A DNA stretch of 7,295 nt, from positions 1 to 7,295 of the forward strand of contig JAJTXO010000180.1 of the NCBI GenBank assembly GCA_021463315.1. The letters are read 5' to 3'. A model generated the notes under the pieces. The model was given only the letters and a program-made list of their open reading frames with translations. It was not told where the DNA came from and did no database searches. Shown piece after piece: positions 1 through 5,635 of the stretch (its first letter is position 1; every line of letters starts with the position of its first letter). The position numbers and the translations under genes were made by a program. The DNA is from Caldilineales bacterium. Lineage in GTDB: Bacteria > Chloroflexota > Anaerolineae > JAAEKA01.

Positions 1-1284
1 CTGGAGGTCTACCAGACCCAGATCGACGGCGTGCAGGCCGATATCGAGCTGGCCCAGACCCAGCTCCAGATCTTTCAGGCGCTGGAAGACAACGGCGAAG
101 AGCTGACCCTGGAGCAGGCCGCGCAGCGCGCCCGCCTGGAGGCCAGCCTGGCCCAGTATCGCAGCTCGCTGGCTGACCTGCTGCGCAACCGCGACGATGT
201 GAAGCGCGCCGAGGCCAACCGCGGCGACACCATCACCGTGGTGGAGCCGGCCATCGAACCCACGCGGCCCGTCCGCCCGCGCGTGCTGGTCAACACCCTG
301 ATCGCCGCGGCCCTGGGCGCCTTGCTGTTGCTGGCCGTCGCCTTTCTGATCGAATACCTGGACGACACCATCAAGCTGCCCGAAGACGCGGCGCGTGTCA
401 CCGGCCTGCCCGCGCTGGGATCCATGGTGCAATATCGCAACGGCGACCAGGAACGGCGGCTGATCGCGGCCACCAATCCCCAGTCCCCCTTCACCGAATC
501 CTACCGCACCCTGCGCACCAACATCCAGTTCTCCAGCCTGGACAGACCGATCGAGAAGCTGATGATCACCAGCGCCAGTCCGGGCGAGGGCAAGAGCACC
601 ACCGCGGCCAACCTGGCGGTGGTCATTGCCCAAAGCGGCAAGCGCACCATCCTGATCGACGCAGACCTGCGGCGGCCCGTTCTGCATCAGGTTTTTGGCC
701 TGCCCAACGCGGTGGGCGTGACCAATGCGCTGCTGATGCCGGAGGGCAGCGATCTGAGCCCCCTCCTGCAAGCCACCGATGTGGAAAATCTCTGGCTGTT
801 GAGCAGCGGGCCCCAGCCGCCCAACCCATCGGAGCTGCTAGGCTCGCACCGCATGCAAGAGCTGATCAGCGAGCTGTGCCAGCACGCGGATATGCTGGTC
901 TTCGACAGCCCCCCCACGCTGGCCGTCACCGACGCGGCCGTGCTGGCGCGGCAGATGGACGGCGTGCTGCTGGTGGTGGAATCGGCCTCGACGCGCGAGG
1001 TGGCTGCCAAGCGCGCCGCGCAGGGCTTGCTCAAGGTGAACGCCAACGTCCTGGGCGTGGCCGTCAACCGCATCCCCTACCGCATGGCCGGCTCCCACTA
1101 CTACTACTACGACTACTACGAGAACAAGGGCGACAAGGACGACCTGGACCAGGGCGGCAGCCAAAGCAAGAAGCGCCGCAAGGGTGACAAGCGACCGACC
1201 GACACAGCCAGCCAGCCAGCCGCTGCGGGCGGCTTCGCAGCCAGCCAGCTTCGCCAGCCTGGTTCGTCGGCCCAAGATGCCTGA
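1..1284 (+). CDS. Polysaccharide co-polymerase / BY-type tyrosine autokinase (Wzc-like), 5' end missing
   Basis: The reading frame is open from base 1, so the gene starts before the window; 427 residues are visible. In order they show a charged, Gln/Ala/Leu-rich helical stretch typical of the periplasmic coiled coil (bases 1-225), a Pro/Arg-rich segment (about 241-285), a membrane helix (about 286-350), and a cytoplasmic kinase domain. The kinase has Walker A SPGEGKST (577-600), Walker A' ILIDADLRRP (649-678) and Walker B MLVFDSPP (892-915), the signature set of bacterial tyrosine kinases. After it comes a tyrosine cluster, YYYYDYY (1099-1119), the expected autophosphorylation site, and then a Lys/Arg then Ala/Ser/Gln-rich tail. 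In this family the membrane part sets polymer length and the kinase cycles between phosphorylated and unphosphorylated states during capsule or exopolysaccharide export. Membrane and kinase parts lie in one protein, as in proteobacterial Wzc and unlike split Firmicutes pairs. Family assignment is secure; the polymer is unknown. Confidence 0.95.
   Translation: MEVYQTQIDGVQADIELAQTQLQIFQALEDNGEELTLEQAAQRARLEASLAQYRSSLADLLRNRDDVKRAEANRGDTITVVEPAIEPTRPVRPRVLVNTLIAAALGALLLLAVAFLIEYLDDTIKLPEDAARVTGLPALGSMVQYRNGDQERRLIAATNPQSPFTESYRTLRTNIQFSSLDRPIEKLMITSASPGEGKSTTAANLAVVIAQSGKRTILIDADLRRPVLHQVFGLPNAVGVTNALLMPEGSDLSPLLQATDVENLWLLSSGPQPPNPSELLGSHRMQELISELCQHADMLVFDSPPTLAVTDAAVLARQMDGVLLVVESASTREVAAKRAAQGLLKVNANVLGVAVNRIPYRMAGSHYYYYDYYENKGDKDDLDQGGSQSKKRRKGDKRPTDTASQPAAAGGFAASQLRQPGSSAQDA
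1099..1119 (+). other. C-terminal tyrosine cluster of the BY-kinase
   Basis: Four consecutive Tyr codons, one Asp, then two more Tyr (YYYYDYY), all written with tac. In Wzc/CapB-type kinases such a cluster is trans-autophosphorylated and its phosphorylation state controls oligomer assembly. About 55 residues of low-complexity tail follow it, so the cluster is not at the extreme C-terminus. Confidence 0.8.
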
Positions 1285-1322
1285 TGCAGATGCGGCAGTC
1301 GCAGCCCACCCCATCGACGACC

Positions 1323-1331
1323 GGAGCGAGG
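1323..1331 (+). promoter_or_regulatory. Ribosome binding site before the flippase-like gene
   Basis: The sequence ggagcgagg holds two Shine-Dalgarno-like cores. GAGG (1328-1331) lies 7 bases before ATG 1339, and GGAG (1323-1326) lies 6 bases before GTG 1333. Both starts are in the same frame and differ by two residues. I prefer the ATG, but the GTG cannot be excluded. Confidence 0.55.
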
Positions 1332-1338
1332 CGTGCTG

Positions 1339-2466
1339 ATGGCCAGCAACCCAGATGCGCCCACCGACAGCCAGGCGCTTGACCAGCACCGATCGGGGCG
1401 CCGTCGCTCTTGGTGGCTAAACCGCCGTCTCTGGCTGGGGGTGATCCTCAGCATCGTCTGTCTGGCGCTGGCCGTAGCCGACATCGACTTCGATGCGATG
1501 GTCGCCGCGCTGCGCTCGGCCAACCTGGCTTGGGTGGCCCTAGCGGCCGGGCTGGCCGTGGCGACAGGTCTGGCCAAGGGGTGGCGCTGGCGCCTGCTGC
1601 TCTATCCCTCTCTCCCGGCAGCTTCCTCTCCCCCTGGAAAGGGGACAGACCGCATCAGCCTGCCGCGGCTGACCAACATCTGGATGGCCGGCGCCGGCGT
1701 CAATCTGGCGCTGCCCCTGCCGCGCGTGGGCGACGTGCTGCGGGTCTACCTGGCCGGCGAGGCCGGCAAAGCGCGGGTGCTGGGCACCATTGCCGCGGAA
1801 AAGCTGCTGGATCTGGTGATGCTGGCCCTTTGCTTTCTTGGCCTGCTCCTCTTCGTAGCCATGCCCCAGGAGCTGGCGCAGCGCCAGCTCTCCACCGTGG
1901 GAGTGGCGGCACTGCTGACGGTGGCGGTGATCGTAGTGCTGTGGCAGCGTCAACGGGTGCTGGCGCTGGCCAACGCTCTCCTGCAACGCACGCCAGCCGG
2001 CGAGCGGGCCGCAGCCAGCATGGAGAAAGCGCTGCAAGGGCTGGACGCGCTGCGCCAGCCTGGCCCTCTGCTGGCGGTCTCTCTGCTCACTGTGCTGGTG
2101 GGCTTGCTCTCCGTGGCCACGACCTATCTGATCTTTCTGGCGCTGGACATGCCCCCCTCCTGGGTGCAGAGCGTCCTCCTGTGGGTGGTCTTGCAGGTTG
2201 GCGTCAGTGTGCCCTCCACGCCCGGCAAGATCGGCGTCTTCCAGGTGTTGTGCCAATGGACGCTGGGCCTGTTTGGGGTTTCTGCCACTCTGGGGCTGGC
2301 CTTCGGCGTGCTGCTCTACGTGGCCGTGCCGTTGACGTTGATGGTTTTGGGCGCGCTGGCCTTGGCCATCGAAGGGTGGCGCAGCGGCCGCCGGCCAGCC
2401 GACCTGAACCTGGCCCTCCGCCCGGCAACCCTGCCCCAAGACCCGGCTGCTGGCCAAGGCAACTGA
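1339..2466 (+). CDS. Flippase-like / lysylphosphatidylglycerol synthase TM-family membrane protein
   Basis: A polytopic inner-membrane protein of 375 residues, or 377 from GTG 1333. Hydrophobic segments lie near residues 32-48, 62-79, 153-175, 185-202, 243-269, 275-294 and a long one at 316-345. Family landmarks are the re-entrant-like VNLALPLPRVGDVLRVY (121-137), EKLLDL (154-159, like the family's E(R/K)LLDL), and the P-x-x-PGKIGVFQ stretch (about 292-302, like the family's PGGLGVFE). These point to the LPG_synthase_TM / UPF0104 group, whose members are often annotated as flippase-like and often sit in glycan or lipid-glycan loci. The substrate cannot be told from sequence; a role in handling a lipid-linked intermediate is inferred from the neighbours. 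The gene starts 54 bases after the kinase stop. Oddity: residues about 91-107 form an extra Ser/Pro/Gly-rich loop encoded by a C-run/G-run palindrome, described separately. The last 25 residues are polar. Confidence 0.85.
   Translation: MASNPDAPTDSQALDQHRSGRRRSWWLNRRLWLGVILSIVCLALAVADIDFDAMVAALRSANLAWVALAAGLAVATGLAKGWRWRLLLYPSLPAASSPPGKGTDRISLPRLTNIWMAGAGVNLALPLPRVGDVLRVYLAGEAGKARVLGTIAAEKLLDLVMLALCFLGLLLFVAMPQELAQRQLSTVGVAALLTVAVIVVLWQRQRVLALANALLQRTPAGERAAASMEKALQGLDALRQPGPLLAVSLLTVLVGLLSVATTYLIFLALDMPPSWVQSVLLWVVLQVGVSVPSTPGKIGVFQVLCQWTLGLFGVSATLGLAFGVLLYVAVPLTLMVLGALALAIEGWRSGRRPADLNLALRPATLPQDPAAGQGN
1610..1650 (+). repeat. Short C-rich/G-rich palindromic insert within the flippase-like gene
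   Basis: A pyrimidine-rich run ending in cccct (1631-1635) is followed by ggaa and then agggg (1640-1644), a perfect 5-bp inverted repeat around a 4-base loop. An alternative pairing is tcccc (1629-1633) with gggga (1641-1645). It stays in frame and encodes a hydrophilic loop, SLPAASSPPGKGTDRIS, between the first membrane pair and the VNLALPLPR motif, where relatives usually have only a short link. The base pattern differs from the alternating G/C third-position rhythm on both sides. It may be a small interspersed palindrome captured in frame; only one copy is visible here, so this is an inference. Confidence 0.45.
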
Positions 2467-2548
2467 TGGTCAAGCCCTATGAGCCTGGCCGCCTCAACTG
2501 TAGACCGGGCCCCAAAACCCCAAACTACGTCCTTTCAACTGCTGCGGC

Positions 2549-2561
2549 GACTTCCGAAGTC
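2549..2561. promoter_or_regulatory. 13-base perfect inverted repeat ahead of the glycosyltransferase fusion gene
   Basis: The sequence gacttc-c-gaagtc is a perfect dyad with a single central base. It lies in the 135-base interval between the flippase-like gene and the ATG at 2602, about 40 bases before that start. The interval (2467-2601) lacks the coding composition of its neighbours. A protein-binding site is possible, but no promoter boxes are clear and chance cannot be ruled out. Confidence 0.2.
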
Positions 2562-2601
2562 TTTCTGTCGCACCGGCCTGAGCAGTCACGAAAAGTCGAT
2601 C

Positions 2602-4293
2602 ATGGAGAGCGTTTTCACGCAGCCCGCTGCTGGCCCTGACCTAACCCCGCAGCCGCCGTCCCAGGAGGCGGCGCAGATCGTTTCCGTGATTGTGCCGGCC
2701 TTCAATGCCGCGGCCACGTTGGACTCGTGCCTGACCGCCCTGCTCCACCAGACCGCGCCGCGCAGCAGCTACGAGATCATCGTCGTGGACGATGGTTCGC
2801 TGGATGCCACGGCCGATGTCGCGCGGCGTCACTGCGAGCAGGGCGTGCGGCTGGTGCGCCAGCAGAACCAAGGCGCGGCCGGCGCGCGCAACACCGGCGT
2901 GGCCCACGCCCAGGGCAATCTGCTGCTCTTCACCGACGCCGACTGCGCGCCGCAGCCTGATTGGATCGAGCGCATGGTGGCCGCCTTTCAGGATCCTGAA
3001 ACGGTCGGCGCCAAGGGAACCTATCTGACCCGCCAGGATCGCCTGGTAGCCCGTTTCGTCCAGATCGAGTACGAAGACCGCTATGACCGCATGGCGGCTC
3101 AGGAGCGCATCGACTTCATCGACACCTATTCGGCCGGCTATCGCCGGGAGGTCTTCGTGCGCAACGGCGGCTTCGATGTGAGCGTGCGCTACGTCGAGGA
3201 TCAGGAGTTCAGCTTCCGCCTGGCCGAGAAGGGCTACAAGCTGGTCTTCGTTCCCGCGGCCCAGGTCTCGCATCAGCACGACCAGGATGTGATCGAATAT
3301 GTCGAGCGCAAGTTCAACATCGGCGTCTGGAAGGCGCGGGTGATGCAGCGCCACCCCGATCGCCTGGCCAACGATACCCACACGCCGCCGGTGCTGAAGC
3401 TACAGATCCTGTTGCTCTTCCTGGCGCTGCCGCTGCTGTTGGCTGGCCTGGCGCTGAGCCAACTGGGCGTGCCCTGGTGGCAGGCCGCGGTCGGCGGCGG
3501 GCTGGCCTGTGCGCTGGCCTTTCTGGTCAGCGGCCTGCCCTTTGGCTGGAAAGCCTGGCGCAAGGATCACGCCGTCGCCCTGGTGACTCCGTTCATGTTG
3601 GCGGCCCGCGCGCTGGCCCTGGGCGCGGGCTATGGCGTGGGCATGTTGCGCTTTCTGAACCTGGAGCCGCAGGAACGCCCCGTGCTGAAGGCGCGCCAAC
3701 GCCTGATGAAGCGCCTGATGGATCTGGCCGGCGCTTTGCTCAGCCTGATCGCCGCCGCACCTTTCAGCCTGGCCATCGCGCTGGCCATCAAACTGGACTC
3801 GTCCGGCCCGGTGTTGTACGTCCAGGATCGGGTCGGCGTCAATGGCCGCACCTTTCGCATGATCAAGTTCCGCACCATGATCCAGGATGCAGACAAACAA
3901 CTGGGCGAGCTGATCGATCTGGCCAGCCTGGAGGAGCCCGTCTTCAAACTGAAGGACGATCCCCGGGTGACGCGCGTCGGCAGCTTTCTGCGCCGCTTCA
4001 GCCTGGATGAGCTGCCCCAGTTGATCAATGTGCTGGCCGGCGACATGAGCCTGGTGGGCCCCCGGCCCGAGGAAACCTGGCTGGTGCGACTGTACAACGA
4101 CCAGCAGCGCCGCCGGCTGGCCGTCAGGCCCGGCATGACCGGCCCGATGCAGGTCAACGGACGCGGCGACCTGACCTTTGCCCAGCGGCTGCAGCTCGAG
4201 CTGGACTACATCGAGCACTATTCGTTGCGCCGCGATCTCGTGATCCTGCTCAAGACCCTTCCCGTGGTGCTGCGCGGCCGCGGCGCCTACTGA
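2602..4293 (+). CDS. Fused GT2 glycosyltransferase and monotopic phosphoglycosyl transferase (bacterial sugar transferase)
   Basis: Two enzymes in one protein of 563 residues. The N-terminal half is a GT-A fold family 2 glycosyltransferase: VSVIVPAFNAA opening strand, DDGS (63-66), the DxD motif in TDAD (111-114), and VEDQEF with acidic pair E199-D200, the likely catalytic-base region. Two or three hydrophobic helices follow (about 267-285, 293-316, 323-350). The C-terminal part (367-563) is a complete minimal sugar transferase domain: KRLMDLAGALL membrane-entry helix, KFRTM, DPRVTRVGSFLRR, SLDELPQ with the catalytic Asp469-Glu470 pair, GDMSLVGPRP, and RPGMTGP. That family moves a sugar-1-phosphate from a nucleotide sugar to undecaprenyl phosphate, the first committed step of surface glycan assembly. 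The Rossmann-like and multi-helix N-terminus of WbaP/WcaJ proteins is absent, and GT2 stands in its place. Start choice: an in-frame ATG at 2479 would add 41 residues resembling neither domain, with base use unlike coding DNA and no ribosome binding site; 2602 is preferred, though its own site (gaaaag) is weak. Confidence 0.9.
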   Translation: MESVFTQPAAGPDLTPQPPSQEAAQIVSVIVPAFNAAATLDSCLTALLHQTAPRSSYEIIVVDDGSLDATADVARRHCEQGVRLVRQQNQGAAGARNTGVAHAQGNLLLFTDADCAPQPDWIERMVAAFQDPETVGAKGTYLTRQDRLVARFVQIEYEDRYDRMAAQERIDFIDTYSAGYRREVFVRNGGFDVSVRYVEDQEFSFRLAEKGYKLVFVPAAQVSHQHDQDVIEYVERKFNIGVWKARVMQRHPDRLANDTHTPPVLKLQILLLFLALPLLLAGLALSQLGVPWWQAAVGGGLACALAFLVSGLPFGWKAWRKDHAVALVTPFMLAARALALGAGYGVGMLRFLNLEPQERPVLKARQRLMKRLMDLAGALLSLIAAAPFSLAIALAIKLDSSGPVLYVQDRVGVNGRTFRMIKFRTMIQDADKQLGELIDLASLEEPVFKLKDDPRVTRVGSFLRRFSLDELPQLINVLAGDMSLVGPRPEETWLVRLYNDQQRRRLAVRPGMTGPMQVNGRGDLTFAQRLQLELDYIEHYSLRRDLVILLKTLPVVLRGRGAY

Positions 4294-4299
4294 GAGCGT

Positions 4300-4314
4300 T
4301 CGCGCCGCGCGCGA
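4300..4314. terminator. Short GC hairpin between the sugar transferase and lipoprotein genes
   Basis: The sequence tcgcgc-cgc-gcgcga forms a perfect 6-bp stem with a 3-base loop, 6 bases after the stop of the fusion gene. No T-run follows, so it is not a classical intrinsic terminator. It could slow transcription, protect an mRNA end, or be chance in GC-rich DNA. Confidence 0.2.
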
Positions 4315-4337
4315 CGCCTGCGGTCCAAAACGACACC

Positions 4338-5594
4338 GTGAAACGATCACCCGCTTTCCCCCCTCATCCACGCCAAGCCTCCCGACCGCGACCGTTGCGG
4401 CGCGCCTGGCTGCTGGCCCTGCTGCTGTTGCCGCTGCTGGCCGCCTGTCGCGCCGGCCCGGCGCCCGAACCCTGGCCCACCCCGGCCGCGGTGCAGCCCA
4501 CGCCAACGCCCACGGCCGTGGACAGCCGGGCGCTGGAGCCGCTGGTGCCCACCGTGGCGGCCCTGCCCATTGCCAGCCAGACGACCATCACGCCAACCGC
4601 TACGCCAACGACCACCATCGCCCTGCCGGCCCCCGCGGCCAGCGCGACGCCGTTGGAACCTGTCAATCTGCGCAGCCGTCTTGGTCTGGGCGTGCCGCGC
4701 AAGGTCACCGACGTCCAGTTCGACGCCGCGCTGGCCCAGCAGCTTGGCATGGGCTGGTATCTGGACTGGCACATGGATGCCGCCCCGCTGGAGGTCGAAG
4801 GGCTGGAATACGCCCAGCTCTACGCCATGCGGCCGCCCAACCTGCCCCTGCAGCGCGCCCGCATCGCCGAGGTGATGGCCGCCAACCCGGGCGCGCTCTG
4901 GCTGGCCGGCAACGAACCCGATGTCATGTGGCAGGACAACCAGACCCCTGAAGCCTATGCCCAGCTCTATCACCAGTTCTACACCTTCGTCAAGACGCTG
5001 GATCCGAGCGCCCAGATTGCCATCGCCGGCGTGTCTCAGGTGACTCCGCTGCGTCTCCAGTATTTGGAAGCGGTGTTGGCGGCCTATGAGCGGCTCTACG
5101 GCCAGCGGATGCCGGTCGATGTCTGGAATGTCCACGCCTTCATCCTGCGCGAGGAGCGCGATTCGTGGGGCGTATCGATCCCGCCCGGCATGGATGTGGA
5201 CCAGGGCATGCTGTGGGAGATCGAAGACCACGACGACCTGGACCTGTTTCGCCAGCAGATCATCGATTTCCGGCGCTGGATGGCGAAACAGGGCCAACAG
5301 GACAAGCCGTTGATCATCAGCGAATTCGGCATCCTGATGCCCAGCGAATATGGCTTCTCCGACGAGCGAGTCGCCCAGTTCATGACCGAAACCTTCGACT
5401 TTCTGCTCACCGCGGCCGATCCGGAGATCGGCCTGGAGGCTGACGACCATCGGTTGGTGCAAGGGCTGACCTGGTACAGCCTGAGCGACACCGTCTACCC
5501 CACCAGCAATCTGGTCGACCCGAACAGCGGCGAGCTGACCGCGCTAGGGCGAGTCTTCGCCGCCTATGCCGCGCAGTTGGCGGAAGCGCCCTGA
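4338..5594 (+). CDS. Lipoprotein with clan GH-A-like glycoside hydrolase domain
   Basis: The protein has 418 residues from a GTG start. An Arg-rich head is followed by a hydrophobic run ending in the lipobox LAAC (Cys37), so it should be cleaved by signal peptidase II and lipid-anchored outside the membrane. A Pro/Thr/Ala-rich tether (about 38-105) leads to a barrel-type domain (about 110-418). That domain has GNEPD with candidate acid/base Glu193, DVWNVHAF (an Asn-His pair typical of a mid-barrel strand), and IISEFGIL with candidate nucleophile Glu329. This NEP...E(F/Y)G layout is characteristic of retaining clan GH-A glycosidases and recalls Asl1-like/GH128 proteins; I cannot assign a family or substrate. 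No Shine-Dalgarno is visible before GTG 4338. TTG 4395 would also leave a workable signal peptide, so the start is uncertain. It lies 44 bases after the sugar transferase gene and is paralogous to the next gene, which suggests work on the locus's own polysaccharide. Confidence 0.8.
   Translation: MKRSPAFPPHPRQASRPRPLRRAWLLALLLLPLLAACRAGPAPEPWPTPAAVQPTPTPTAVDSRALEPLVPTVAALPIASQTTITPTATPTTTIALPAPAASATPLEPVNLRSRLGLGVPRKVTDVQFDAALAQQLGMGWYLDWHMDAAPLEVEGLEYAQLYAMRPPNLPLQRARIAEVMAANPGALWLAGNEPDVMWQDNQTPEAYAQLYHQFYTFVKTLDPSAQIAIAGVSQVTPLRLQYLEAVLAAYERLYGQRMPVDVWNVHAFILREERDSWGVSIPPGMDVDQGMLWEIEDHDDLDLFRQQIIDFRRWMAKQGQQDKPLIISEFGILMPSEYGFSDERVAQFMTETFDFLLTAADPEIGLEADDHRLVQGLTWYSLSDTVYPTSNLVDPNSGELTALGRVFAAYAAQLAEAP
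4446..4652 (+). other. Pro/Thr-rich tether of the lipoprotein
   Basis: Residues 37-105 are dominated by Pro, Thr and Ala, with runs such as PTPTPT and ITPTATPTTT. They hold no recognisable domain. Such linkers hold a catalytic domain away from the membrane and are often glycosylated. The matching position in the downstream paralogue has no such linker; its domain begins soon after the signal peptide. Confidence 0.7.
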
Positions 5595-5601
5595 CCGGTC
5601 A
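5592..5601. repeat. 10-base palindrome over the stop codon of the lipoprotein gene
   Basis: The sequence tgaccggtca is a perfect palindrome that starts with the TGA stop codon. It lies in the 41-base gap before the next gene. At this length it may be chance; an operator-like role is speculative. Confidence 0.2.
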
Positions 5602-5620
5602 CGACCAGGGAGAAAATCCG

Positions 5621-5628
5621 AGAAGGAG
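5621..5628 (+). promoter_or_regulatory. Strong ribosome binding site of the secreted paralogue
   Basis: The sequence agaaggag, with GGAG ending 7 bases before ATG 5636, is the best Shine-Dalgarno in the window. It fixes the start of the last gene. It contrasts with the absence of one before the lipoprotein gene, so the two paralogues may be translated at different rates. Confidence 0.85.
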
Positions 5629-5635
5629 TATAGCG

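Noticed and set aside
1206..1221. Four tandem agcc units as a phase-variation tract
   Set aside because: Four units are few for frequent slippage, and a frameshift there would change only the low-complexity tail after the kinase and tyrosine cluster.
1285..1338. Promoter or terminator between the kinase and flippase-like genes
   Set aside because: The 54-base gap shows only the ribosome binding site; I see no convincing -35/-10 pair and no hairpin with a T-run.
2479..2601. Upstream in-frame ATG as the start of the fusion gene
   Set aside because: The extra 41 residues do not fit a GT2 N-terminus, the base use is not coding-like, and no Shine-Dalgarno precedes it. It is not fully excluded.
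2466..2639. Possible 57-codon gene starting at the ATG that overlaps the flippase-like stop (TGATG)
   Set aside because: The overlap looks like translational coupling, but there is no ribosome binding site, the product resembles nothing, and it runs into the fusion gene in another frame.
3400..4506. Long open frame on the - strand (368 codons) spanning the fusion gene and the lipoprotein start
   Set aside because: It runs opposite well-supported sugar transferase motifs, crosses a gene boundary, and its product is low-complexity Ala/Gln/Gly/His.
4347..5462. Long open frame on the - strand (371 codons) opposite the lipoprotein gene
   Set aside because: Its composition mirrors the + strand gene and shows no recognisable motif.
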